Part shown: piece by piece, positions 9,007 through 17,578 of the stretch
How the letters are laid out: each line of letters opens with the position of its first letter
Position numbering within the stretch: the stretch's first letter is position 1
Assembly: GCA_963204705.1 (NCBI GenBank)
Contig: CAUJHL010000049.1
Coordinates: 1 to 36,163 of the forward strand
Length of the DNA stretch: 36,163 nucleotides
DNA from: Pseudomonadota bacterium
GTDB lineage: Bacteria > Pseudomonadota > Gammaproteobacteria > Pseudomonadales > Moraxellaceae
Direction of reading: 5' to 3'
Program-made: the position numbers and the translations under genes
The notes under the pieces: model-generated
Databases searched by the model: none
Seen by the model: only the letters and a program-made list of their open reading frames with translations
What the model was told of the DNA's origin: nothing

Positions 9007-9546
9007 TTATTGACAGGTTTTTGCCTGAAGCATCACACGCACGGCAGCCAATTGCTGGGTCATATCCTGGGCTGCGGCATTGGGTGCCTGGGATTGTGCA
9101 GCACCTCCAGCAATCTGACTGGCAGAAGAGGCCATTTCACTGGCTTGCTGGATGGCATTGGCATTAAGGCCAACGCCACCTCCGAAAGCACCCAGTAGAC
9201 CACCCGCTTTGCTCAGCAGGCCAGCCGCTTTGCTGACCTGAGTGGCTGGAGCCGCCTGACCAGCACTGGCTGCCAGTTGCTGCTGATAGGTCATTTCAAG
9301 CCCTTTGAGTGCCTTACAGTCCATAGTGGCATAGACCTGCATGGCTTGTGGGTCAACCACGGCTGCAGCGGCAGGCGCAGGTGCCTGAACGGGCTGAGGG
9401 GCAGGCGCTGCACCTTTGACGGCACTGGCAATCTGGGTTGCCTGATTGATCAGGTCAAACATGCCGGCATGAGCAACGGGTGCGCTGAGCAGGGCAGCGA
9501 GGCTCAGACTGATCAGAGCAGAGGAGTGGCGAATAAAAGAAGTCAT
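9007..9546 (-). CDS. Exported Ala/Gln-rich protein with two cysteines, unknown function
   Basis: A 179-residue protein. The ATG at 9546 is preceded by CAGGACG and opens a clear signal peptide (FIRHSSALISLSLAALLSAP, cleavage probably after AHA near residue 27). The mature protein starts with MFDLINQATQIAS, then a Pro/Ala linker of PAPQPVQAPAP type. Next comes a helical stretch with Cys in TMDCKALKGLEM, a Gly-rich low-complexity section (LGAFGGGVG) and a final helix ending KTCQ. The two Cys flank the helical region and could form one disulfide. I do not recognise the family. It is transcribed alone, after the lipoprotein-like gene on the same strand. Confidence 0.75.
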   Translation of the reverse strand: MTSFIRHSSALISLSLAALLSAPVAHAGMFDLINQATQIASAVKGAAPAPQPVQAPAPAAAAVVDPQAMQVYATMDCKALKGLEMTYQQQLAASAGQAAPATQVSKAAGLLSKAGGLLGAFGGGVGLNANAIQQASEMASSASQIAGGAAQSQAPNAAAQDMTQQLAAVRVMLQAKTCQ

Positions 9547-9649
9547 GAATACGTCCTGTAAAGGCAATTTTGATAAAGCACTGCGATAGGAGTATGTGCT
9601 GTCGTGTTTGCGGTAGCTATCGCCAATTCAGGGTACACCATCTCCTTAA

Positions 9650-9671
9650 CCGATCACAGCCCTGTGATCGG
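9650..9671. repeat. 22-bp near-perfect palindrome between two exported-protein genes
   Basis: CCGATCACAG (9650-9659) and CTGTGATCGG (9662-9671) are exact complements with only 2 nt between. A 2-nt spacer is too tight for a normal RNA hairpin loop, though the stem could open slightly. No T tract follows on the minus strand. It lies 33 bp past the stop of the 9704 gene and 104 bp upstream of the 9546 start, so it could be a dimeric-regulator operator for the latter or a 3'-end structure of the former. Confidence 0.6.
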
Positions 9672-9703
9672 AAAGGTCGACAGTCCTGTAGGAAAGGGGA
9701 ATA

Positions 9704-11422
9704 TCAGGAGCCTGCGGGTACCGGGGGTGCCAGTGTAAATGTTCCGGACAGGGTCAGGGTTTTGGACAGTACGTTCTGATCGCTATCCACTGCCTTGACC
9801 AACGTATTGGACAGCGTGATGCTCTTGTAATCCGGGCTTACGGACATGCCGCTGCAATCCGCCGCGAGTGCTGCACGTGCCGGATTGCACTGATAGTTGA
9901 ATTCAAAGGCGCTTGTGGTACCCAGCACTACCGTCATGCTGGTGACGCGACGATTTGCCGTGGCAATCTGCACTTTCATGATGGCGGGGGTGTTGATCGC
10001 CGTACTATCGGTGTATTCCCAAGTGCCCTGTGTCACACCGTCAACGACATTCAGCCGGTTGGCAAAGGTAGACAGTTGCAGGTTGGTGTAGTTTTGTGAA
10101 ACTGGTGAGGGCAAGTCTGTGCCCATCGTGGTAATCCGGAGCACCCCGTTGAGGTACAAAACGGTATCCCCTACACCCAGCTGTGTCTGGTTAAACGTAA
10201 TGGTCTGGCCAGCCGAATCCACCGTCGTACGAGGAGCAGGCGTTGCGGTACTGCTTGCGGGAGGCAGCAGCAGGCAACCCGCGGTAGAGGTAGCCCCACT
10301 GGCCGCGCAGTCATAACTGGCGGGAGTGGTACCATCGGTGCGACTCAGTTTGACGTAGCGTACCGTTTTGCTGCTTTTGACGTAATACACATCCAGTCTC
10401 AGTTTGCGCTGGCTGTCGGCATAACTGTAGAGCCATTCCGCACCATTGTTGACTTCATAAAAATTGGCGGAGTCAAAGACAAAGGCACTCAGGCCGGTAG
10501 CACCCGTGACGCTCAGGCCACCATTGGGGGCAATTGCGGTGGGGTTCACCAGATCGGCAATCGACAGATCCTGCCCTTTGGCAGTGAGAATGGCTTTAAT
10601 CTCAGTAGTGAGAGCCGTGCTGAAATTATTGATCGGATAGGGCAGCAGGAGGGGTAAACCCGTCCGTCCGGGGATAGCCTGACCATCCACATCACCATCG
10701 GTCGTGTCAACGGCGAACGCAGCCAGAAATTTTTCCATGGGGGCGGTTTCGTTGGGCAGAGTCTTGCTGGCAATATTGGCCATGGCAGCCATGGCAACGG
10801 CGTAGGCATCCCGGGCGACAAAGCCGAGCTTGCCCAGATCCGCGTCTTCATTGATGACAGTGGGTGGCTGGGTGATATCCACCCCGACAATACTGCCAAT
10901 TGAACTGTTAGCGCTGAGAATACTGGACTGAGTCAGGGTTGGAGTCAGGCTCAAGGCACGCTGATACGCCGCTTCCGTCAGAGGCGTCAGCGCAATACTC
11001 GACGTGGCTGTCATCTGATAGGCAACATGCAGGGTCGTCGTCAGCGGGACAAAGCGCTTGCTGGCCGTATCGTAATAGGTACTGGTGGCCCGCGGCTTGG
11101 CGGATACCACCACAATCCCCACATCGAGCGGAATATCGCTAAAGGTCACCGAGTCCGCATCGTCCATTGGCAATGTCTGGATCAGACTGTTATCACTGGC
11201 CTTGCGCAATTCCATATCGACATTGCGCAACTGGCCCATACTGGCCACCACGGTCAGATTGCCCTTGGAAACGACGATGGTTTCATCCTTGGAGGCACTT
11301 TGCCGGGGAAGGTCGTTGCCACAACCCGTTTGGGCTACTGTTCCAACAACAAGCAGACAGCCCAGGATCGCCTGTGCCAGACGTGCGCGGCGATAGGAGG
11401 GCAATGACTGTAGTGAACCCAT
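9704..11422 (-). CDS. Large exported protein (probable lipoprotein) with two C-x10-C units, unknown function
   Basis: A 572-residue protein from the ATG at 11422, preceded by GAAGGAACAG. The N-terminus is a basic stretch (SYRRARLAQ), a hydrophobic run (AILGCLLVVGTVA) and QTGC with Cys34. This resembles a lipobox, but Gln at -3 is not canonical, so lipidation is uncertain. Residues about 50-150 form a beta-rich domain (NLTVVASMGQLRNVDMELRK) of the carboxypeptidase-regulatory-like look. A Thr/Ser/Ala-rich, mostly helical middle follows. The C-terminal half has two similar units, each with Cys-x10-Cys (YDCAAS...AGC and YQCNPA...ADC) followed by beta strands. Only these four Cys occur in the last 300 residues. 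I recognise no catalytic motif; an envelope or surface role is inferred. Confidence 0.75.
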   Translation of the reverse strand: MGSLQSLPSYRRARLAQAILGCLLVVGTVAQTGCGNDLPRQSASKDETIVVSKGNLTVVASMGQLRNVDMELRKASDNSLIQTLPMDDADSVTFSDIPLDVGIVVVSAKPRATSTYYDTASKRFVPLTTTLHVAYQMTATSSIALTPLTEAAYQRALSLTPTLTQSSILSANSSIGSIVGVDITQPPTVINEDADLGKLGFVARDAYAVAMAAMANIASKTLPNETAPMEKFLAAFAVDTTDGDVDGQAIPGRTGLPLLLPYPINNFSTALTTEIKAILTAKGQDLSIADLVNPTAIAPNGGLSVTGATGLSAFVFDSANFYEVNNGAEWLYSYADSQRKLRLDVYYVKSSKTVRYVKLSRTDGTTPASYDCAASGATSTAGCLLLPPASSTATPAPRTTVDSAGQTITFNQTQLGVGDTVLYLNGVLRITTMGTDLPSPVSQNYTNLQLSTFANRLNVVDGVTQGTWEYTDSTAINTPAIMKVQIATANRRVTSMTVVLGTTSAFEFNYQCNPARAALAADCSGMSVSPDYKSITLSNTLVKAVDSDQNVLSKTLTLSGTFTLAPPVPAGS

Positions 11423-11762
11423 GGTCTGTTCCTTCATTCTGGGAAAATCGGGCGGTGTCATTCCGCTGAGCTGCTGTGCTGTATGAGGCAGTACTACCTG
11501 CAAAACCTGCCTGCACCTTAGGGAAATAGCCCTCGCCTAAGACTAGCCAGCTTCGCAACATTCCAGCATACGATCAGGAGCAATGAAACACCAGACGTGT
11601 ATCCGAGCGATTGTAAACCATTATGAGGTATCGGCAGGGCTTAACAATTGAGGAAACGCGCTCTTTGCTTTCACTTGGGGGAGCTTGGCGATAGAATCAA
11701 GGCCAGTGGTTTCATTGATAGTGTTCATACAGGCCAGACTGCCTGTTTTTCGGGAAAAAAAC
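11423..11762. other. 340-bp divergent intergenic region
   Basis: This lies between the exported-protein gene (minus) and ilvD (plus) and must hold both promoters. Apart from a weak promoter candidate at 11669-11697 and a short imperfect stem CTTAGG/CCTAAG (11517-11522 and 11536-11541), I see nothing. There is no leader peptide rich in Ile, Val or Leu codons and no T-box-like structure before ilvD. Confidence 0.5.
11669..11697 (+). promoter_or_regulatory. Possible sigma70-type promoter of ilvD
   Basis: TTTCAC (11669-11674), a 17-bp spacer, and TAGAAT (11692-11697). The -10 differs from consensus at one position; the -35 is poor. Transcription would start about 60 bp before the ilvD ATG. Confidence 0.3.
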
Positions 11763-13445
11763 ATGAGTTCTGATAATTCGATCCGCAAGCATTCGTCACA
11801 GGTCGTTGATGGTATCGAATGCGCGCCGGCACGTGCCATGTTGCGGGCTGTCGGTTTTTCCGATGAGGATTTTAAAAAACCGCAAGTGGGCATCGCCTCG
11901 ACCTGGGCGAACGTCACGCCCTGCAATATGCACATTGATGGGCTGGCCCGCGAAGCGGAAATTGGGGTAGATACGGCGGGTGGCAAGGGGGTGATTTTTA
12001 ACACCATCACCATTTCGGATGGCATCGCCAACGGTACCGAAGGCATGAAGTATTCGATGGTTTCCCGTGAAATCATTGCCGATTCGATTGAGGCAGTCGC
12101 AGGATGTGAAGGCTTTGATGGCATCATCGCCATTGGTGGCTGTGACAAGAACATGCCCGGTTGCATCATGGGCATGGCGCGCCTGAATCGTCCTTCCGTA
12201 TTTGTCTATGGCGGTACCATTCAGCCTGGTGGCGGTCATACCGACATTATTTCGGTCTTTGAAGCCGTGGGTCAGCACGCCAAAGGTGAACTGAATGAGA
12301 TTCAGGTCAAACAGATTGAAGAAGTCGCCATTCCCGGCCCCGGTTCCTGTGGTGGCATGTACACCGCCAACACCATGGCGTCCGCCATTGAAGCGCTCGG
12401 CATGAGCCTGCCGGGCTCCAGTGCGCAGGATGCTGTTTCCCATGACAAACACGACGATTGCCGCCGTGCCGGTGCAGCGGTGCTGAATCTGCTGAAAAAA
12501 GACATCAAGCCGCGCGACATCATGACCAAGCCGGCCTTTGAAAATGCCATCAAGGTAGTGATCGCCCTCGGTGGCTCGACCAATGCCGTGTTGCACCTGA
12601 TTGCCATGGCGCGGACGGTCGATGTGGATCTGTCGCTGGATGATTTTGTCCGTATTGGCAAGGAAACGCCACTGCTGGCTGACTTGCGTCCTTCCGGCAA
12701 ATACATGATGAGTGAGCTGGTCGCCATCGGTGGCATTCAGCCGCTGATGAAACGCATGCTGGATCGCGGCATGCTGGATGGCAGCTGCCTGACAGTGACG
12801 GGTGAAACCCTGGCGGACAATCTGGCTAATGTCACAGATTATCCCGCTGGCCAGCAGATCATCATGCCATTCGATGCGCCGATCAAGGCCGATTCGCATC
12901 TGGTCATCCTGAAAGGTAATCTGGCGCCTGAAGGCTCGGTGGCAAAAATCACCGGCAAGGAAGGCCTGCGCTTTGAAGGCACTGCGCGCGTCTACGAAGG
13001 CGAAGAAGGCGCACTGGAAGGCATCCTGAATGGTGAAGTGGTCGCGGGTGATGTGATCGTGATCAAGGGCGAAGGGCCCAAGGGCGGACCCGGCATGCGT
13101 GAAATGCTCTCACCGACCTCGGCGGTGATGGGCAAGGGCTTGGGCAAATCCGTTGCGCTGATTACCGATGGTCGGTTCAGTGGGGGTTCGCACGGATTTG
13201 TGGTTGGACACATTACCCCGGAAGCTTTTGATGGCGGACCGATTGGCCTGATTCAAAACGGCGATCGCATCGTGATTGATGCCGAAACCCGCGAAATCAG
13301 CGTTAATGTGTCCGAGTCGGAAATGGCCAGCCGCCGCGCTGCATGGCAACAGCCCCCTGCAAAATACACCCGCGGGGCACTGGCGAAATATGCCCGTCTG
13401 GTGTCCAGCGCTTCGCTGGGCGCCACCACGGATATTCTGGACTGA
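11763..13445 (+). CDS. ilvD: Dihydroxy-acid dehydratase
   Basis: Dehydrates 2,3-dihydroxy-isovalerate and -methylvalerate to the 2-keto acids in valine and isoleucine synthesis. The protein is 560 residues, typical of the shorter IlvD clade. Iron-sulfur cluster ligands are visible: Cys54 in NVTPCNMHIDG, Cys127 in GGCDKNMPGC, and Cys196 in GPGSCGGMYTANTM. Near the end are GRFSGGSHGFVVGHI and the DRIVIDAE region, both family features. The ATG at 11763 (MSSDNSIRKHS) is used because an in-frame TTG at 11685 adds unrelated sequence. It is first in a likely operon with the DsbA-fold gene and gacS. No attenuator is visible upstream. Confidence 0.98.
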   Translation: MSSDNSIRKHSSQVVDGIECAPARAMLRAVGFSDEDFKKPQVGIASTWANVTPCNMHIDGLAREAEIGVDTAGGKGVIFNTITISDGIANGTEGMKYSMVSREIIADSIEAVAGCEGFDGIIAIGGCDKNMPGCIMGMARLNRPSVFVYGGTIQPGGGHTDIISVFEAVGQHAKGELNEIQVKQIEEVAIPGPGSCGGMYTANTMASAIEALGMSLPGSSAQDAVSHDKHDDCRRAGAAVLNLLKKDIKPRDIMTKPAFENAIKVVIALGGSTNAVLHLIAMARTVDVDLSLDDFVRIGKETPLLADLRPSGKYMMSELVAIGGIQPLMKRMLDRGMLDGSCLTVTGETLADNLANVTDYPAGQQIIMPFDAPIKADSHLVILKGNLAPEGSVAKITGKEGLRFEGTARVYEGEEGALEGILNGEVVAGDVIVIKGEGPKGGPGMREMLSPTSAVMGKGLGKSVALITDGRFSGGSHGFVVGHITPEAFDGGPIGLIQNGDRIVIDAETREISVNVSESEMASRRAAWQQPPAKYTRGALAKYARLVSSASLGATTDILD

Positions 13446-13478
13446 GAAAAAACAGGCGCTGATGAAAGGAGACAGGGA

Positions 13479-14762
13479 ATGTCCTTGAGCCGCCGCTGGC
13501 TGGATCCACTGCGTTCGCGCTGGTGGAAGCGCCGTCGCGTCCGCTCGCCGCGTCTGTCCACCCGGAATGGCCTCAGCCTGCATCTGCGGCTGGATGATCC
13601 CTACAGTTATCTGGTGGTGCAGCTCGTCGAGCAAGTCAATGATTTGCTGGTTGAAAAGCTCAAACCACTGAAACTAGTGCTGCATACCGCATCTGCTGGC
13701 CACGATGGGCCTGTCTGGATGCGTCTTGAGGACTGGCAGCAACATGTGCTGCAGGATGCCGAAACGCTGGCGCATCAGCACCGCTTTATTTTTCAGGCCA
13801 ATGCGGGTTTTCCCGACCCTGCCCAGATGCAGCAGGCTCTGGACATTTTGCGCTATACCGCGTTAACCGGCCAGGATTATCTGCATTTGCTGCAAAACCT
13901 GTTTCACATGGTGTGGCAGCACCAGCAAGGCAAATTGGCCACGCTGCATCAGATGGCACTTAAACGGGCCATGTCGGAAGGCAAGTCGCGAGATTTTGCC
14001 AGCCAGATCATTCAGTTTTCAGAAGCGCCTTTGCCATCTACGTATTGGCAATTTGGGGGCCGGCGCTATCAGGGTATTGATGATGTATTGCGTCTCAGTC
14101 GTCGCCTGAAGAAGCAGCGACTGCTTACCGCCGAGCCGGTGTTGCTGATCAATCATATCGAGTGGGGGGAGCATCTGGTCAGTGACCCGCTCCTGCTGGC
14201 CGATATTCAGGCCCGGCATGCCGAGCTGGAGATGTACGTCGCCTTGGAAGACCCCCTGAGCTGGCTGTTGCTGGACTATCTGCAGCGGGAAATGCTGGAG
14301 TATTACAATATCCGACTCAACGTATTTCCCGTGAGTTATCAGGGCCGTGATCGCTTTGATTGGGAGTTAATGATGCGCCTCTCGCGCCGGATCGGCGTGC
14401 CGTTTGCCCCTTTTTGCCGGCCAGGCCCCAACAGTGTGTTTTTGATGGCATCTGCGCTGGCCTCAAGGAATCCAGAGGAAATAGGAGCACGGCTTTTGAC
14501 GTTACTGAAGCCCATTTGGACGCGCGGAAGGGACGTGGAGTTTCTTCCGCATCAGCAAGAGCTCATCTGTAAGGAAGAGATGGCAGCGGCTGAAACTACC
14601 ACGGAATGGCTGCTGGAAAACGATCGGCGCTGGCAAGCCCTTGGAGTGCCTGAGTTACCGGCGTTTCGTTTGCAGGTTGAGGGCCAGACGGTACATTTTG
14701 GTGGCCTGTATCGGCTCTGGATGCTGGAAGCGCATCTGTCTGACCGGTTGGCACAGCCATGA
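13479..14762 (+). CDS. Duplicated DsbA/HCCA-isomerase-like thioredoxin-fold protein
   Basis: A 427-residue protein; an AAAGGAG sequence lies 12 bp before its ATG. Two segments each show the marks of the DsbA/2-hydroxychromene-2-carboxylate isomerase fold. The first has LRLDDPYSYLVVQLV (37-50) and YWQFGGRRYQGIDDVLRL (189-206). The second has VALEDPLSWLLLDYL (254-268) and VHFGGLYRLWMLEAHL (405-420). The starts resemble the family's SPYSYLA strand-helix, and the ends its FWGQDRL motif. Neither unit has a CxxC, so classic thiol oxidation is unlikely; glutathione-dependent isomerase or transferase chemistry, or a binding role, remains open. The N-terminus is highly basic (SRWWKRRRVRS), without a signal peptide. 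It overlaps gacS by ATGA, so the two are coupled. Confidence 0.75.
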   Translation: MSLSRRWLDPLRSRWWKRRRVRSPRLSTRNGLSLHLRLDDPYSYLVVQLVEQVNDLLVEKLKPLKLVLHTASAGHDGPVWMRLEDWQQHVLQDAETLAHQHRFIFQANAGFPDPAQMQQALDILRYTALTGQDYLHLLQNLFHMVWQHQQGKLATLHQMALKRAMSEGKSRDFASQIIQFSEAPLPSTYWQFGGRRYQGIDDVLRLSRRLKKQRLLTAEPVLLINHIEWGEHLVSDPLLLADIQARHAELEMYVALEDPLSWLLLDYLQREMLEYYNIRLNVFPVSYQGRDRFDWELMMRLSRRIGVPFAPFCRPGPNSVFLMASALASRNPEEIGARLLTLLKPIWTRGRDVEFLPHQQELICKEEMAAAETTTEWLLENDRRWQALGVPELPAFRLQVEGQTVHFGGLYRLWMLEAHLSDRLAQP

Positions 14763-17512
14763 GTGCCCTGCAGACACTGAGAGAAGCCAGCCACCTGTTG
14801 CCGCGCAGCATGCTGATGCGCCGGGTCATGCTCTTTATTCTGATATCGCCCCTGGTTTTAATGGCATTGGGACATGTGACGCTGGTCAATCAGGAGGAGA
14901 ATACCCGACGCTTGATGGCACGCCAACAGGCGGATTTACTGACGGACATTCTGTCGGAATATCTGGTTGAGCATCAGGGCTCTGTGGTTAGTTCTGATAT
15001 ACAGTACGTATTGCAGGGGTTTCTGGGGAGTCAGTCGGATTACAAGGTGGCTGTTTACAATCCCGAAGGCAGTGTTTTGTTTACACGGGAAAAACACTCC
15101 ACGCTGATGGGCAATCACAGCAGGCAAGTAGTGTGGAGCAGCTCCCTTCAGCCCAGCGAATATTTTAACAATAATGAAATGACCAGCTGGCGGCCTCTGG
15201 GTTATGGCTACTGGCTGTATTTGCGCCAGCAAGCGCCAGTTGCGGGAGACATTGGTGGGTTCGGTATTATTGGCTGGCTCTTTCCACTGGTGGTGCTCTT
15301 GTTTACCCTGCTGCCATTTTACTGGGTAAAACGGCTGTTCAATCAGCTGGAGCAATTGGTTTCCTATACCCGTACCCTGGATCAGCAAACGCATTATCAG
15401 GCCTTGCCCAAAATCCAGTATTACCCGGATTTGCTGCCGGTTTACCATGCCATCAATCGGGTAAGCTATCGCTTTCATCAAAAGAACCAGACGCTGATTA
15501 CCCATCGTCAATTCAGTCATCAAATGATTGATCTGTCTTCAGAAACACTGTTTCGTGTCGAACATCACGGTCGGCTGAATTTTATTAACAGTGCGTTTGA
15601 AAGTGCCTCAGGAATGCTGCGGGAACAGGTTCTGGGGCGGGCACCTGCGCAGATTTTTTCCACCGTAGACCCTGATCAGCAGGGCTTGCTCACCCGCTTG
15701 ATGTCATCCCCCCAGCGCCTCAGACTCCTGGTACGCATCACGGGTCAGGCCAAAGTATTTGATCTGGTGTTAACTCCCTATCAGAGTGAACAACGACTGT
15801 TGGCAGGCTATACCGGCATTTTGCATGATGTGACGCACTATCAGCTGGAGCTGGGCGATTTGCGTAAGCAGATCCGTGAAAGCAAACAGCAAATCGCCGA
15901 AAATGACAAAATGATGGCCACCATGAGCCATGAGTTGCGGACTCCGCTGAATGGCATTTTGGGCATGGCACAACTGCTCGGGCAAACGGAACTGAATCAG
16001 GAGCAGCAGGAATACGTTCGTACCCTGCAAAACTCCGGTGAAGCGATGTTGCGGCTGATCAACGATATTCTGGATCTATCGAAGCTCGAAGCCGGCAAAA
16101 TGCTCACCGAGCGCATGAATTTTGATGTGCTCGAGCTGACTGGTGAGGTTTGTGATCTGATGGCCGCGAATGCGGTGCATAAAAAAATCGAGCTGGTTCA
16201 GTTTATTTCGCCCGACTGTCCTCGCTATTTGTCAGGCGACCCATTCCGTATTCGCCAGATTTTGCTGAATCTGGTCAGTAATGCGATTAAATTTACCCAG
16301 CAGGGTTTTGTGGCGGTACAGATTCGTCCAGTAAGTTATTCAGAAGTCTCCGAGCGCATTGGCGTCCACCATACCGCCGTAGAGTCTGCCCAGTGGTTTG
16401 CGTTTGAAGTACGTGATACCGGCATGGGGATTTCCGCTGAACAGCAGAAAGAGTTATTCCAGTTTTTTGCCCAGGCAGATAATACCGTTAGCCGGAAGTT
16501 TGGCGGGACCGGACTGGGACTGGCGATTTCCCGTGGGCTTGCGGAGGCAATGCATGGCGGTGTTAGCCTGTGCAGTCAGCTGGGTGAAGGAACGACGTTT
16601 AGCCTCTATTTGCCACTTTTGGTGCAGTCGGAAACCCGGGTTTATTCACATCCCATCCGTCTGGATCAGACTCAGGTGGCCCTGTTTGAGCCTTTATTAA
16701 TCAATCAGCAGGGGATTGGCGCACTGCTGGCAGCGCTGGAAGTCAAGGTTGATGTCTATGAAAGTCTGAGCCAGCTTAGCTTCGCAGCGGCGCACTTCTA
16801 TGGGAAATCACGTCCTATTCTGTTGATTGATTTCCAGTTGTTAAACGGCAAGCCCTTGTCTGAGTATTTGGTGCAATTCCCCGATCTCAAAAATAGCCAC
16901 TGCATCCTGATGAGTGCGCAGCCAGTTCGCAGTATAGCGACACGGTTAACCGCTGATTTTCAGGGTTTTCTGATCAAGCCAATCCGGTTCGAGCATCTGA
17001 TGGCGGAGCTGGTTCGCGCATCTGAACAGCTGGATCGGGGCGAGGACATGATTCTCCCACTTGGGGCGGAAGGCGAGCAGCAAAAGATGGACGCTTTTTT
17101 CGAGCAGGTGAAACAGCAGGAATCCACACAACCACCCGAACAGATACTGACGGTATTGCTGGCGGAGGACAATCTGGTCAATCAGAAAGTGGCCGGCAAA
17201 ATGCTGCAAAAAATGAATTGTCAGGTATTGATTGCCGCCAATGGACAGATTGCCCTAGATATGCTGAGAGAGCACCCAGAGGTGGATTTGATTTTGATGG
17301 ATTGCCGGATGCCGGAAATGGATGGCCTGGAAGCCACGCGGCGCATTCGCTCAGATTTGAACAGTATTCCGATTGTGGCGCTGACCGCCAATGATACCGA
17401 AGAGGATCGCGAAGCCTGTATGGTTGCGGGGATGGATGATTTTCTGGCCAAGCCGCTCGATCAGTCCAAACTTCGGCAACTGATCGCGCGGTTTCAGCTG
17501 TTGAAAAAATAA
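14759..17512 (+). CDS. gacS: GacS/BarA-type hybrid sensor histidine kinase
   Basis: A 917-residue membrane hybrid kinase. In order: TM1 (about 22-43), periplasmic sensor (about 44-168), TM2 (about 169-190), a degenerate HAMP-like linker, a PAS-like domain (about 252-365), and HisKA with His391 in MATMSHELRTPLNG. The ATPase follows with an N-box (LLNLVSNAIKF), DTGMGIS and GGTGLGLAIS. A pseudo-receiver (about 637-752) lacks a clear phospho-acceptor setting. The last domain is a true receiver (797-915), with Asp848 in LILMDCRMPEMDG and Lys898. BarA/GacS proteins usually end in an HPt domain, which is absent here. The symbol rests on architecture; other tripartite-type kinases are similar. In this family signal output goes to GacA/UvrY, whose gene is not in the window. 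Confidence 0.82.
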   Translation: MSALQTLREASHLLPRSMLMRRVMLFILISPLVLMALGHVTLVNQEENTRRLMARQQADLLTDILSEYLVEHQGSVVSSDIQYVLQGFLGSQSDYKVAVYNPEGSVLFTREKHSTLMGNHSRQVVWSSSLQPSEYFNNNEMTSWRPLGYGYWLYLRQQAPVAGDIGGFGIIGWLFPLVVLLFTLLPFYWVKRLFNQLEQLVSYTRTLDQQTHYQALPKIQYYPDLLPVYHAINRVSYRFHQKNQTLITHRQFSHQMIDLSSETLFRVEHHGRLNFINSAFESASGMLREQVLGRAPAQIFSTVDPDQQGLLTRLMSSPQRLRLLVRITGQAKVFDLVLTPYQSEQRLLAGYTGILHDVTHYQLELGDLRKQIRESKQQIAENDKMMATMSHELRTPLNGILGMAQLLGQTELNQEQQEYVRTLQNSGEAMLRLINDILDLSKLEAGKMLTERMNFDVLELTGEVCDLMAANAVHKKIELVQFISPDCPRYLSGDPFRIRQILLNLVSNAIKFTQQGFVAVQIRPVSYSEVSERIGVHHTAVESAQWFAFEVRDTGMGISAEQQKELFQFFAQADNTVSRKFGGTGLGLAISRGLAEAMHGGVSLCSQLGEGTTFSLYLPLLVQSETRVYSHPIRLDQTQVALFEPLLINQQGIGALLAALEVKVDVYESLSQLSFAAAHFYGKSRPILLIDFQLLNGKPLSEYLVQFPDLKNSHCILMSAQPVRSIATRLTADFQGFLIKPIRFEHLMAELVRASEQLDRGEDMILPLGAEGEQQKMDAFFEQVKQQESTQPPEQILTVLLAEDNLVNQKVAGKMLQKMNCQVLIAANGQIALDMLREHPEVDLILMDCRMPEMDGLEATRRIRSDLNSIPIVALTANDTEEDREACMVAGMDDFLAKPLDQSKLRQLIARFQLLKK

Positions 17513-17529
17513 CAGTGAAAATATACGTT

Positions 17530-17556
17530 AAAAAATAAGGGCTAGGCAGAGCCCTT
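17530..17556 (-). terminator. Intrinsic terminator of the psd-DUF808 unit
   Basis: On the minus strand, AAGGGCT (17556-17550) and AGCCCTT (17543-17537) form a 7-bp stem with a 6-nt loop, followed by ATTTTTT (17536-17530). It begins 22 bp past the stop of the gene ending at 17579. On the plus strand no T tract follows, so it does not serve gacS well. Confidence 0.8.
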
Positions 17557-17578
17557 AAACTTCCAGGTTTATTTGAGG

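Noticed and set aside
9650-9671. CRP/FNR-type binding site
   Set aside because: The half-sites face the wrong way: TCACA comes before TGTGA, the reverse of the CRP arrangement, and the spacing is 4 nt, not 6.
11517-11541. CTTAGG/CCTAAG stem as an ilvD attenuator
   Set aside because: It lies over 200 bp upstream, is short, has no T tract, and there is no leader peptide with regulatory codons.
11796-12899. Long minus-strand reading frame opposite ilvD
   Set aside because: It is a shadow of the well-supported ilvD gene, His/Arg/Gln-rich and without family motifs.
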